37,988 nucleotides of DNA from Eubacterium sp. (GCA_022511225.1 JAFLRZ010000008.1:1-37988); one strand, 5' to 3'. Counted from the stretch's first letter, positions 15,214 to 23,848 are shown. The notes: generated by a model not told the origin, from the sequence alone. Made by a program: numbers and translations.

Positions 15214-15864
15214 CTGTTTTTTTAGATTAATTGTTGCAAGAAAAATATTTTCGACCTTCTGACCGCGGTTTGCAAGCATTTTGTCAAGCTCTTTTTTTGT
15301 TATTCCTGCGTATTTGAGATTATCCTCCATAATATGACCGTCAAGAATAACGTTAACACAAAGTCCTTCTCTTTCAGGAGTAAAGTTGAAATCCTGAGGA
15401 TTTAGCTGCCTTTTGGCAGGGATTGGCATAAAGCTGATTTTTCCTGTCGTCTCCATTACTGCATAATCGATTTCCGATAAATCGAAATAGCCGTTCGTTC
15501 TTGCAATCGTAAGCAAATCGTTAATATCAATTTTTGCTTTTTTGAGTGCATCGCGATTGATTGTTGAGTTTTCCATTAATATTATCGGTGTGCCTGTTAT
15601 TATTTTTCTTGCCTTTGCGCTCTTCTGCGTCAGCTTGTCTAATATAATTGATATAAGCGTATAAATTATCATAGCAGTCATACCCTTATACCACTTGATG
15701 TCGATATTCGTAGCCATTTCTGCTGCTACCGAACCGATTGTAATTCCTACAACGTAGTCAAAAAAGCTAAGCTCGCTTATCTGGCGGTATCCGATAATTT
15801 TTGCAAGAATGAATAGTGTCAGCGCCGATACGATTGAAAGAATTATTACATAAACAAGTTCCAT
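15193..15864 (-). CDS. YetF-like (DUF421) membrane protein
   Basis: The protein has 223 residues. Three hydrophobic segments (about 3-20, 38-55 and 62-80) contain the family signature GYRQISELSFFDYVVGITIGSVAAE. A cytoplasmic domain follows with LLTIARTNGYFDLSEIDYAVMETTGKISFMP and VILDGHIMEDNLKYAGI, which is the standard DUF421/YetF C-terminal fold. Members are widespread in Firmicutes and some affect spores or stress, but the biochemical role is not established. ATG at 15864 follows GGGTG. No terminator separates it from the arsR operon, so some read-through into arsR is possible. Confidence 0.88.
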   Translation of the reverse strand: MELVYVIILSIVSALTLFILAKIIGYRQISELSFFDYVVGITIGSVAAEMATNIDIKWYKGMTAMIIYTLISIILDKLTQKSAKARKIITGTPIILMENSTINRDALKKAKIDINDLLTIARTNGYFDLSEIDYAVMETTGKISFMPIPAKRQLNPQDFNFTPEREGLCVNVILDGHIMEDNLKYAGITKKELDKMLANRGQKVENIFLATINLKKQLTIFSK

Positions 15865-15966
15865 AAAATCACCCGTTATATTTTGTGCAACTTTTCTGTT
15901 TATATTTATATTTGTTTATGTTATACTTATTTATATATGTTATTGATTATGAAATGGGAGAAAAAT

Positions 15967-17226
15967 ATGAAAGAGAAAAAAATCAAACGAACGAATAAGC
16001 AGAGATTTATGATATTTTTAAGAATCCTGCTTATTTTTATACTTCTTATAGCTATTATTTCTTGTATCGGCGCAATTGCAACGATGGCATCTGTTAAGAT
16101 GAATTCAAACTTTATCAGCACCATAAAAAGTGTTGAATACGAAAATCAGCTTGTGCCCGAGAAGGATGAAAAGGGCTACACAACGTTTGTGACAGATGAT
16201 GACTTCAAAATATTGCAGCTTACAGACGTACATATCGGCGGTGGCTGGATGAGTAAAAGCAAGGACACTAAAGCCATTAACGCCGTAGCAGCTATGGTTA
16301 CGGCTGAAAAGCCTGATCTTGTTATCGCAACGGGTGATGTTGCGTATCCTGTTCCGTTTCAGGCAGGCACATTCAATAACAAAAACGGTGCAAAGCTCTT
16401 TGCTCAGCTTATGGAGCAGCTTGGAGTTTACTGGTGTGTAGCCTTCGGAAATCACGATACTGAGGCTTATTCTTACTTCAGCAGAAGCTACATTTCCGAA
16501 TTTTATGAGAATGAGGACTTCAAGTACTGCCTGTTTGAAGCAGGAGATGAAAGTATTGACGGCTACGGCAACTATGCAATTAACGTTAAAAATACGAAGG
16601 GCGAGATAACTCAGAGCCTTTTTGTTCTTGATACAGGTTCGTACGTTGATAACGACTATTTCGGAATTATGTGGAAGTATGACACCATTCACGAAAATCA
16701 GGTTCAGTGGTACGAGAACACGCTTAACGAATTTAAGGATATGAATAACGGCAAAATGCCTAAGTCGCTTGCATTCTTCCATATTCCTGTATGGCAGTAC
16801 CGTGACGCATTTTACGAATACGTTGATAATTCAATGAGTGATACCGAAAACGTACAATACAATTACGGCAAGGCAGGGGAGAGCGGAAGCGTAGTTTATA
16901 CAAGTGTTTATGATCACGGCTTCTTTGATAAAGCTGAGGAGCTCGGCTCAACAACTGCAATGTTTTGCGGTCACGACCATTACAACCATTTTTCGCTTAA
17001 CTATAAGGGCATTGACCTTAACTACAGCTATTCGATTGATTATCTTGCATATCCGGGTATATCTAAGGAAGGTACACAGCGCGGATGCACTGTTATTACT
17101 GTTAAACCTGACGGCACTCATAACAATAAGCTTGAAAGTTACTATCAGGAAAAGTATGAGTCTGTTAATCCGAAAGAGGACGTAACTATGCAGACACTTG
17201 ATACGACGTCATACGAAGCAGATTAA
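15967..17226 (+). CDS. Membrane-anchored calcineurin-like metallophosphoesterase
   Basis: The protein has 419 residues from ATG 15967, with GGGAG at 15956-15960; an upstream in-frame extension from 15883 has no ribosome site. One N-terminal membrane anchor (about 15-38) places the catalytic domain outside the cell. The metal ligands of the family are present: TDVHIG (Asp87, His89), TGDVAYP (Asp124), FGNHDTE (Asn162, His163), FHIPVW (His272) and CGHDHYNH (His336, His338). The spacing resembles Dcr2/purple-acid-phosphatase-like proteins. The substrate is unknown; an extracytoplasmic phosphoester is likely. The divergent neighbour is the yetF-like gene. Only 43 bases separate it from rnfC and no terminator is seen, so read-through into the Rnf operon is possible. 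Confidence 0.88.
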   Translation: MKEKKIKRTNKQRFMIFLRILLIFILLIAIISCIGAIATMASVKMNSNFISTIKSVEYENQLVPEKDEKGYTTFVTDDDFKILQLTDVHIGGGWMSKSKDTKAINAVAAMVTAEKPDLVIATGDVAYPVPFQAGTFNNKNGAKLFAQLMEQLGVYWCVAFGNHDTEAYSYFSRSYISEFYENEDFKYCLFEAGDESIDGYGNYAINVKNTKGEITQSLFVLDTGSYVDNDYFGIMWKYDTIHENQVQWYENTLNEFKDMNNGKMPKSLAFFHIPVWQYRDAFYEYVDNSMSDTENVQYNYGKAGESGSVVYTSVYDHGFFDKAEELGSTTAMFCGHDHYNHFSLNYKGIDLNYSYSIDYLAYPGISKEGTQRGCTVITVKPDGTHNNKLESYYQEKYESVNPKEDVTMQTLDTTSYEAD

Positions 17227-17269
17227 CAATAGGTATTACATATAAATCTGATGAAAGGAACATATATAA

Positions 17270-18592
17270 ATGAAGCAAAGAAAAGCGTTCAAAAAGGGCG
17301 TACATCCGTTTGAAGGCAAGGAGTTTTCAATGGATTGCCCTATTAAAGCTGTTAAGGCTTCTTCTTTAATGGTTTATCCGTTATCCCAGCACATCGGTGC
17401 TCCTGCAAAGGCTCTGGTTTGCGTAGGCGATCGAGTTCTTAAGGGGCAGATGATTGCCGAGGCAGGAGGCTTTGTGTCTTCCCCGATTTACAGCTCCGTT
17501 TCAGGTAATGTTAAGGCAATTGAACCACGACAGGTTGTAAACGGTGCTAAGGTTGAGTCAATCATAATAGAAAACGATATGCTCGATGAAGCAATAGAGG
17601 GCTTCGGCGAGGGCAGAGATGCAAACAGTCTGTCTGACGAGGAAATACTTGATATTATAAAGAAGTCTGGTATTGTCGGACTCGGCGGTGCAGGCTTCCC
17701 CACAGCCGTCAAGCTAACACCAAAAAATGCAGACGAGATTGATTACCTTATTGTCAATGGCTCGGAATGTGAGCCTTATCTTACGTCTGACTACAGGCTT
17801 ATGCTTGAAAGGGGAATAGAAATCGTTGAGGGTATTAAGTGCGTTCTCAGGCTCTTCCCTAAAGCAAAGGCTGTTATAGGAATTGAGGATAACAAGCCTG
17901 AAGCAATCAAGGTGATGAATGAGCTTACGGCAAGCTATGAAAAAATCGGCGTAATGCCGCTCAAAACAAAATATCCTCAGGGTGGCGAGCGTCAGCTTAT
18001 ATATGCAGTGACAGGAAGAAAGGTAAATTCCAAAATGCTTCCTGCTGACGTTAAGTGCATAGTGATGAACACGGCAAGTTGTTATGCCGTTTACGAAGCA
18101 GTATGCAAGAATATGCCTCTTATACATAAGGTAATGACCCTGACAGGTGACGGAATTAATACTCCTTGCAACGTTGACGTACCTCTCGGAATCAGTCATC
18201 AGGAGGTGCTTGATGAATGCGGCGGCGCAAGCGAGGAGGTTTGCAAGTTCATTTCAGGCGGTCCTATGATGGGTATGGCTATGAGCACGCTTGACGTTCC
18301 TGTAGTCAAGACATCATCATCAATTCTTGCATTTACAAAGGATGACGTTGCTCAGATTCATCAGTCAAACTGTATTCACTGCGGCAGATGTGTAAAGGCG
18401 TGCCCGCAGCTTCTCGTTCCTCAGCAGTTAGGGAAGGCAGTCAAGGCGGAGAGCAATGAACGCTTTGAAAAGCTCAGCGGTATGGAATGTATTGAATGTG
18501 GTTGCTGTACGTTCGTATGCCCCGCAAAAATTCCGCTTACTCAGATGTTTAAGCTTGGCAAAGCAAGACTTCGTGAGCAGGCTAAAAAGTAA
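17270..18592 (+). CDS. rnfC: Rnf complex subunit C (NADH/FMN and Fe-S subunit)
   Basis: This 440-residue peripheral subunit of the ferredoxin:NAD+ oxidoreductase starts with KGVHPFEGKEFS, the usual RnfC entry motif. It has the glycine-rich flavin/nucleotide segment GLGGAGFPTAVK (137-148), the NGSECEPYLTSDYRLM motif (163-178) and a SLBB-like region. Two [4Fe-4S] binding motifs follow: C368-x2-C371-x2-C374-x3-C378 and C407-x2-C410-x2-C413-x3-C417. It is the site of NAD+ reduction in the complex. It is first in the operon, 15 bases before rnfD. The N-terminus is short, as in clostridial rather than proteobacterial RnfC, and the long C-terminal Ala-rich repeats of the latter are absent. Confidence 0.96.
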   Translation: MKQRKAFKKGVHPFEGKEFSMDCPIKAVKASSLMVYPLSQHIGAPAKALVCVGDRVLKGQMIAEAGGFVSSPIYSSVSGNVKAIEPRQVVNGAKVESIIIENDMLDEAIEGFGEGRDANSLSDEEILDIIKKSGIVGLGGAGFPTAVKLTPKNADEIDYLIVNGSECEPYLTSDYRLMLERGIEIVEGIKCVLRLFPKAKAVIGIEDNKPEAIKVMNELTASYEKIGVMPLKTKYPQGGERQLIYAVTGRKVNSKMLPADVKCIVMNTASCYAVYEAVCKNMPLIHKVMTLTGDGINTPCNVDVPLGISHQEVLDECGGASEEVCKFISGGPMMGMAMSTLDVPVVKTSSSILAFTKDDVAQIHQSNCIHCGRCVKACPQLLVPQQLGKAVKAESNERFEKLSGMECIECGCCTFVCPAKIPLTQMFKLGKARLREQAKK

Positions 18593-18607
18593 GGAGGAGA
18601 GTGTTTT

Positions 18608-19618
18608 ATGTATAATGTATCAATTTCTCCGCACGTGAGAGATAACAGCACAACGAAATCAATAATGCGTGACGTTGCAATAGCACTTATCCCCGTTCTT
18701 GCTTTTGGCGTGTACCGTTTTGGCTTTGATGCACTGAAGCTCATTATTGTAAGCATTGTTTCCTGCGTGCTGAGTGAATTGCTTTTTGAATTAATAGCAA
18801 AGAAGCCGATTACGGTATTTGATTACAGTGCAGTTGTAACAGGTATGATTTTAGCAGTGAATCTTCCTGCTTCAGCTCCTTGGTGGATTGCCGTGCTCGG
18901 CAGTGCGTTTGCTATTATAGCAGTTAAAATGCTGTTTGGCGGTATCGGCCAGAACTTTATGAATCCTGCGCTTGCTGGCCGTTGCTTCCTTCTTATTTCA
19001 TTCACCTCAATTATGAATGATTTTTCAAACAGAGGAACACTTTTGGAGCAGTTTGCGGCTATAAAGGCAAACGGATTAAGCGCACTCGTTAACGCTCCTG
19101 ACGTTGTTTCGGGTGCAACACCTCTTGCAGCACTTAAGGCAGGGGAAACGCCTGACGTGCTTACTCTGTTTTTAGGACTTCATAACGGCTGTATCGGTGA
19201 GGTGTCGGCACTTGCAATCGTTATCGGCGGATTATATCTCGTAGCAAGAAAGGTAATTACACTGAGAATTCCTTTAAGCTATATTATTTCGACTATAGCA
19301 TTCGTTGCAGTTATCAATTTAGTAAAGGGTGACGAGCTGACAGTCACTTACCTTGCAGGACAGCTCTTCTCAGGTGGACTTATGGTAGGTGCGTTCTTTA
19401 TGGCTACAGACTATGCAACGAGTCCGATCACTGCGAAAGGGCAGATTGTTTACGGCATTATACTTGGCTTTATGACTGCGTTGTTCCGTGTTCTCGGCTC
19501 ATCGGCTGAGGGCGTTTCATATGCAATCATTATCGGCAATCTTCTCGTTCCGGCTATCGAAAAGCTTACAATTCCAAGGCCTTTCGGCTGTGAAAAAGCG
19601 AAAGGAGATGCAAAATAA
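18608..19618 (+). CDS. rnfD: Rnf complex subunit D (flavinylated membrane subunit)
   Basis: The protein has 336 residues, with AAGGAGGAG upstream. The N-terminus MYNVSISPHVRD is typical. Hydrophobic segments run through the protein, with NPALAGRCFLL at about 119-129 and the covalent FMN motif SGAT (168-171, FMN expected on Thr171 after transfer by ApbE). RnfD carries electrons and contributes to ion movement across the membrane. Its stop TAA shares one base with the ATG of rnfG. No apbE gene for the flavin transferase lies in the window. Confidence 0.95.
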   Translation: MYNVSISPHVRDNSTTKSIMRDVAIALIPVLAFGVYRFGFDALKLIIVSIVSCVLSELLFELIAKKPITVFDYSAVVTGMILAVNLPASAPWWIAVLGSAFAIIAVKMLFGGIGQNFMNPALAGRCFLLISFTSIMNDFSNRGTLLEQFAAIKANGLSALVNAPDVVSGATPLAALKAGETPDVLTLFLGLHNGCIGEVSALAIVIGGLYLVARKVITLRIPLSYIISTIAFVAVINLVKGDELTVTYLAGQLFSGGLMVGAFFMATDYATSPITAKGQIVYGIILGFMTALFRVLGSSAEGVSYAIIIGNLLVPAIEKLTIPRPFGCEKAKGDAK

Positions 19619-20304
19619 TGGCAAAAAACAAATCAGGTATTATCAAAAATACGTTAGTTTTAGTTATTGTTACTTTCGTTGCGATTTTAGCTCTTGCAGT
19701 AGTAAATCAGGTTACAATGGAGCCAATCGCACAGGCAGAAATCGATGCAAGAAACGAGGTTTACAAAGCAGTATATGCAGACGCAAACAGCTTTACCGAG
19801 GTAGAAAATACTCAGAAGCTTCTTGAAGAATCGCCTGCACTACTTGCAGAAAAGGGATTTGACGGATGTTCTATCAATGACGTGCTTGCAGTAACAGATG
19901 CTACGGGAACGGTTGAGGGATACGTAATTGCTGCAACCTCTCCAAGCGGTTACGGCGGTGACGTTCAGATTGCTATCGGAATTAAAGACGGTGTAATCAC
20001 AGGATTTGACGTTGTGTCTAATAGCGAAACGGCAGGTCTCGGCTCAAGATGTACTGATGATGAATTTACGTCTCAGTTTGACGGAAAGCCTGTCACTCAG
20101 CTTGAATATACAAAGACGGGTGCAACAGAGCCTAATCAGATTGACGCTATCAGCGGTGCTACAATTACCACGAACGCTGTTACACAGGCTGTAAATTCCG
20201 CAATCGTGTTTTATCAGGAAAACTTCGGTGCGACTACTGACACACTTGTTGGAGTTGTGGAAGAGGTATCAGTAATCATACCGTCAGTGCAGGAAGGAGA
20301 GTGA
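19618..20304 (+). CDS. rnfG: Rnf complex subunit G (flavinylated extracytoplasmic subunit)
   Basis: The protein has 228 residues. A single N-terminal TM (about 9-30) is followed by an FMN-binding domain with GYGGDVQIAIGI, SNSETAGLGSR and the covalent flavin motif SGATITTNAV (Ser179 to Thr182; FMN expected on Thr182). It relays electrons on the outer face between RnfD and the A/E pair. The start overlaps the rnfD stop, and the stop lies over the rnfE ribosome region. A second, degenerate copy of this domain is encoded later in the operon (22371-22958). Confidence 0.95.
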   Translation: MAKNKSGIIKNTLVLVIVTFVAILALAVVNQVTMEPIAQAEIDARNEVYKAVYADANSFTEVENTQKLLEESPALLAEKGFDGCSINDVLAVTDATGTVEGYVIAATSPSGYGGDVQIAIGIKDGVITGFDVVSNSETAGLGSRCTDDEFTSQFDGKPVTQLEYTKTGATEPNQIDAISGATITTNAVTQAVNSAIVFYQENFGATTDTLVGVVEEVSVIIPSVQEGE

Positions 20305-20309
20305 TACGT

Positions 20310-20978
20310 ATGAAAGGCATATTTGAAAGACTTTATAACGGTATAATAAAAGAAAACCCGACCTTCGTGCTTATGCTTGGTATGTGTCCAACCCTTGCTG
20401 TAACAACGAGTGCCAAGAACGGACTTGGTATGGGAGTTGCCACAATGGCAGTTCTCATAATGTCAAACTTTCTTATATCACTTCTTCGCAAGGTTATACC
20501 ACAGGGTGTAAGAGTTCCTGTCTACATAATAATTATCGCTTCGTTCGTTACTATTGTAGAAATGCTTATGCATGCATACGTAACGGCTCTTTACAGCTCA
20601 CTCGGTATTTTCATTCCGCTTATAGTTGTTAACTGTATTATCTTAGGCAGAGCAGAAACGTACGCATCAAAGAACAATCCTATTCTTTCGATATTTGACG
20701 GAGTAGGTATCGGACTCGGATTTACTATCGGACTTACTTTAATCGGTGTTGTCAGAGAGCTTTTAGGAAACGGAACAATTTTTGATTTTCGCATTATGCC
20801 TGAGAGCTATCAGCCGATTTCAATATTTATTCTCGCTCCCGGTGCTTTCTTTGTTCTTGCAATGCTTTGCGCAGTACAGAACAAGCTTAAGCTTAAAGGC
20901 GCAAACAGACATACAAAAGGAAACGGCGGATGCAGCGGCGATTGCGAGCACTGTCAGTTGAAGGAGGGTGAAGAATAA
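20310..20978 (+). CDS. rnfE: Rnf complex subunit E, with unusual Cys-rich tail
   Basis: The protein has 222 residues from ATG 20310. AAGGAG at 20294-20299 is ten bases upstream, and a GTG at 20301 is too close to it. It is a six-helix membrane protein that pairs with RnfA. The conserved membrane cysteines that hold the shared Fe-S cluster are present: LMLGMCPTLAV (Cys26) and LIVVNCIILGRAE (Cys109). Oddly, the cytoplasmic tail ends in HTKGNGGCSGDCEHCQLKEG, giving C208-x3-C212-x2-C215 with a nearby His. This tail is not a general feature of RnfE as I know it. Its stop shares one base with the rnfA start. Confidence 0.94.
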   Translation: MKGIFERLYNGIIKENPTFVLMLGMCPTLAVTTSAKNGLGMGVATMAVLIMSNFLISLLRKVIPQGVRVPVYIIIIASFVTIVEMLMHAYVTALYSSLGIFIPLIVVNCIILGRAETYASKNNPILSIFDGVGIGLGFTIGLTLIGVVRELLGNGTIFDFRIMPESYQPISIFILAPGAFFVLAMLCAVQNKLKLKGANRHTKGNGGCSGDCEHCQLKEGEE

Positions 20979-21556
20979 TGATTAAAACTTTATTTTTGGT
21001 ACTTCTTACAACTGCCCTCATAAATAACGTTGTACTCAGTCAGTTTCTCGGTATCTGCCCGTTCCTCGGTGTATCGAGAAATACAAAGACAGCAGCAGGT
21101 ATGGGCGGAGCGGTAATATTCGTTATCACTCTTTCCTCAGCAGTATCAAGTCTGCTTTATAACTACGTTTTAGTAAGATTTAATTTAACGTATCTTAAAA
21201 CTATCGTATTTATTATAGTTATTGCGTTTCTTGTTCAGCTTGTAGAGGCGTTTCTTAAAAAGTCAGTTCCTTCACTTTATAAGAGCCTTGGTGTATATCT
21301 TCCGCTTATTACAACGAACTGTGCGGTTTTAGGCACTGCGCTTACAAACGTTCAGGACTCAAACGACTTCATCACAAGCGTTGTAACAGGCTTTGGAACT
21401 GCCGTAGGCTTTTGCATTGCTATAGTTATTATGGCGGGTGTTCGTGAAAAAACAGAAAACAATGATTTCCCTGAAAGCTTCAAGGGTACTCCTGCAGTGC
21501 TTCTCACAGCCTGCCTAATGTCAATAGCTTTCTACGGCTTCAACGTTTTTGCATAG
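20978..21556 (+). CDS. rnfA: Rnf complex subunit A
   Basis: This 192-residue membrane subunit is homologous to RnfE with inverted topology. FLGICPFLGVS (Cys27) and LITTNCAVLGT (Cys115) supply the other two ligands of the intramembrane cluster. About six hydrophobic helices fill the length. GAAGGAGGGTGAAG upstream gives a strong ribosome site. It ends 11 bases before rnfB. Confidence 0.96.
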   Translation: MIKTLFLVLLTTALINNVVLSQFLGICPFLGVSRNTKTAAGMGGAVIFVITLSSAVSSLLYNYVLVRFNLTYLKTIVFIIVIAFLVQLVEAFLKKSVPSLYKSLGVYLPLITTNCAVLGTALTNVQDSNDFITSVVTGFGTAVGFCIAIVIMAGVREKTENNDFPESFKGTPAVLLTACLMSIAFYGFNVFA

Positions 21557-21567
21557 GGGAGAAAAGT

Positions 21568-22368
21568 ATGAGCATTATGGAAATTGTTACTGCAGTAGTA
21601 GTGGTTTGTATTATCAGCCTTGTTATCGGTGTCGTACTCGGAATTGCCGAAAAGGTGTTCCACGTTGACGTTGATGAAAAAGAGGTTGCCGTAAGAGAAG
21701 AACTCCCCGGAAGCAACTGCGGCGGCTGCGGATATGCAGGATGCGACGCTCTTGCCAAGGCAATTGCAAAGGGAGAAGCACCTGTTACAGCCTGTCCTGT
21801 AGGCGGTAAGCCTGTTGCAGAAAAAATCGCTGCGATTATGGGGCAAGAGGTCGGCGAAATGCAGAGAATGGTTGCATACGTTAAATGCGACGGCACAAAC
21901 GAGCATATGGAGAATGATTATAACTACTTCGGTATTGAAAGCTGTATCTACGCTTCAAAAATGCCGGGGTCAAGTCCGTATGCCTGCAAGTTCGGATGTC
22001 TTGGTTTAGGCTCTTGTGCAAAGGTTTGTCCTCAGCGTGCTATTCGTATAATTGATTCAAAGGCGGTTATTGACGAGGATCTTTGTATCGCCTGCGGAAA
22101 ATGCCTCAGAAGATGCCCTCACGATTTGATAGCACTTGTTCCTGCTGACGCAAAATACAGAGTTCAGTGTTCATCTCTTGCAAAGGGTAAGGACGTGCGC
22201 AATGCATGTACTGCAGGATGTATAAGCTGTAAAATCTGCGAAAAGAATTGCCCGAGCGGTGCCCTTGTTGTTACGGATAATATAGCAGAAATCGATTATG
22301 ACAAGTGCACAAAATGCGGTATATGCGTAGAAAAGTGCCCGAGAAAGATAATCAGAATTTACGGATAA
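21568..22368 (+). CDS. rnfB: Rnf complex subunit B (polyferredoxin, entry of electrons)
   Basis: The protein has 266 residues. An N-terminal TM (about 5-27) is followed by a cluster domain with C51-x2-C54-x4-C59 and C76 (NCGGCGYAGC). Two double-ferredoxin units follow, with ligand sets around C140-C154, C173/C176/C179/C183, C214-C228 and C247/C250/C253/C257. This gives at least five [4Fe-4S] clusters. RnfB takes electrons from reduced ferredoxin. The C-terminal ferredoxin extension is the clostridial/Acetobacterium form. It is the last canonical subunit, completing the C-D-G-E-A-B order. Confidence 0.96.
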   Translation: MSIMEIVTAVVVVCIISLVIGVVLGIAEKVFHVDVDEKEVAVREELPGSNCGGCGYAGCDALAKAIAKGEAPVTACPVGGKPVAEKIAAIMGQEVGEMQRMVAYVKCDGTNEHMENDYNYFGIESCIYASKMPGSSPYACKFGCLGLGSCAKVCPQRAIRIIDSKAVIDEDLCIACGKCLRRCPHDLIALVPADAKYRVQCSSLAKGKDVRNACTAGCISCKICEKNCPSGALVVTDNIAEIDYDKCTKCGICVEKCPRKIIRIYG

Positions 22369-22370
22369 TT

Positions 22371-22958
22371 ATGAAAGCTGACGCACATATTAACAAGTCA
22401 ATGCGCCTGATTATTTCGCTTGCCGTGATAATTATACTTAGCGTGGCGGTGATTATCGGCACAGATGCGTATAACAATTCAGAAGTAAATAAATATACCG
22501 AGCCTGCAAAAATCAGCTTTGAAATAGTATCGACAAGAGAGCTTGATATTTCCGATATGAACGCTCAGGAATATAACGTTTCAAAGGTTCTTGAAGCGTA
22601 TGATGCTCAAAGCAGGCTCGTTGCCTACGTTGTTGAGAACTCGGAGACAGGCTATAATCAGGCAAGTCCGATTAAAATATCTTCGGTTATTTCAGCAGAC
22701 GGTGCGATTATTTGCAGTGTAAATATTCTTTCTCAGCAGGAAACGGAATACCTCGGAGTCAGAATTGCAGAGGATGAATTTTTGAATCAGTTTGAAGGAA
22801 GATATTTCCCTATTGTGTCATCAGACAGTGATGATAAAGGCTCGAAGATTGATACGATCTCAAATTCAACTATTTCTTCACAAGCAGTTATCGATGGCGT
22901 AAACAAAGCGCAGTCATTTGTTAAGGCGAATTTTTTATCAGCGCAGATAGTTGAGTGA
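22371..22958 (+). CDS. RnfG-like FMN-domain protein with degenerate flavinylation motif
   Basis: The protein has 195 residues from ATG 22371, two bases after the rnfB stop. No good ribosome site is visible, so coupling to rnfB is likely. One N-terminal TM (about 13-31) is followed by a domain that parallels RnfG: SRLVAYVVENSETGYNQ, TEYLGVRIAEDEFLNQFEG, then DTISNSTISSQAVIDGVNKA. The last segment aligns with DAISGATITTNAVTQAVNSA of RnfG, but SGAT is replaced by SNST (164-167), keeping the acceptor-position Thr167. Covalent FMN is therefore uncertain. It may be a structural or accessory subunit of the Rnf complex or of the downstream proteins. It is not a pseudogene by frame or length. Confidence 0.8.
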   Translation: MKADAHINKSMRLIISLAVIIILSVAVIIGTDAYNNSEVNKYTEPAKISFEIVSTRELDISDMNAQEYNVSKVLEAYDAQSRLVAYVVENSETGYNQASPIKISSVISADGAIICSVNILSQQETEYLGVRIAEDEFLNQFEGRYFPIVSSDSDDKGSKIDTISNSTISSQAVIDGVNKAQSFVKANFLSAQIVE

Positions 22959-22959
22959 T

Positions 22960-23328
22960 ATGAAAAAATATGATTTTATTGTAATAGCAGTAGTTGTTGT
23001 CGTTGTGGGTGTAATCGCGGTTGTGCTTTACGGACTTAATAATGAATCGGGCAAATTTGTTCAGGTCGAGATTGACGGAGTCGTTGCTGATACAATTCCT
23101 CTTTCTGAGGATTTTGAGAAAGAGTATACCTCTGCTGACGGAGGCAAAAATACACTTACGATTAACGACGGCGAGGCGAAGATGACGTTTGCGGACTGCC
23201 CTGACGGCATTTGCTTCAGGCACAGTGCGATAACTCGGACGGGTGAGAGCATAATCTGCCTTCCGCATAAACTTGTAGTGAGGGTGATTGATACAGCTGA
23301 CGATTCTCAGATTGATGCAGCAACTTAG
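22960..23328 (+). CDS. NusG domain II-containing membrane-anchored protein
   Basis: The protein has 122 residues. One N-terminal TM (about 6-25) is followed by an extracytoplasmic beta-rich domain with the family hallmark DCPDGICFRHSAITR and ESIICLPHKLVVRV. This is the NusG-domain-II-like family (Lin0431 type), which is unrelated in function to the NusG transcription factor. Two conserved cysteine-containing loops (CPDGIC and CLPH) could bind a metal or form a disulfide. It starts one base after the previous stop and is commonly found in clostridial clusters with FMN-binding and Gx-transporter genes, which suggests a redox-envelope role; the exact function is not known. Confidence 0.85.
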   Translation: MKKYDFIVIAVVVVVVGVIAVVLYGLNNESGKFVQVEIDGVVADTIPLSEDFEKEYTSADGGKNTLTINDGEAKMTFADCPDGICFRHSAITRTGESIICLPHKLVVRVIDTADDSQIDAAT

Positions 23329-23335
23329 GTGATTT

Positions 23336-23848
23336 ATGAGAAATGATAAGGTAAAAAGAATCGCTTTATTCGGCTTGATGGTTGCTCTCGCATTTACCTT
23401 CAGCTATCTCGAAAGCCTGATTCCGTTCAATTTCGGTATACCGGGAGTTAAGCTTGGACTTGCAAATCTTGTCGTTACGGTTGCGCTTTATACCATGAAG
23501 CCGTACGAAGCCTTTTCAATTGCGATAATAAGAATATTTCTTGCCGGTCTTACCTTTGGTAATGCGTACAGCATAGCGTACAGCCTTTGCGGAGGAATAC
23601 TGAGCTTCGTTATAATGCTTGCCTTCAAAAAATCAAAGCTGTCAATAATCGGCGTAAGTATGCTCGGCGGTGTTTTTCATAACGTTGGGCAGATACTTGT
23701 TGCTATGGTGCTGATGAGCACGATTAGCATCGCGTATTATCTGATTGCTTTGCTTGTCACAGGTCTTGTCACAGGACTTCTTATAGGGATAATATCAAAA
23801 TTGATTGTAAACAGAATAGAGAAAATAGATAAAAAAAGGAGCAGTTAG
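23336..23848 (+). CDS. Gx transporter family protein (heptaprenyl diphosphate synthase component I-like)
   Basis: The protein has 170 residues with five or six hydrophobic helices. It carries GLMVALAFTFSYLESLIPFNFGIPGVKLGLANLV near the start and GGVFHNVGQILVAM in the middle, both characteristic of the Hpre_diP_synt_I / Gx family. Despite the Pfam name these proteins look like small membrane transporters (ECF S-component-like) rather than prenyltransferases. It is the last gene of the operon, seven bases after the NusG-II gene, and its end lies inside the terminator stem. Confidence 0.83.
   Translation: MRNDKVKRIALFGLMVALAFTFSYLESLIPFNFGIPGVKLGLANLVVTVALYTMKPYEAFSIAIIRIFLAGLTFGNAYSIAYSLCGGILSFVIMLAFKKSKLSIIGVSMLGGVFHNVGQILVAMVLMSTISIAYYLIALLVTGLVTGLLIGIISKLIVNRIEKIDKKRSS

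Noticed and set aside
17270-22368. Na+-translocating NADH:quinone reductase (Nqr) instead of Rnf
   Set aside because: The presence of an RnfB polyferredoxin and RnfC with two [4Fe-4S] motifs, and absence of an NqrF-type subunit, fits Rnf.
22371-23848. Listeria-type flavin-based extracellular electron transfer locus
   Set aside because: NusG-II and Gx-like genes are reminiscent, but no type-II NADH dehydrogenase, demethylmenaquinone genes, ApbE or extracellular flavoprotein is in the window.
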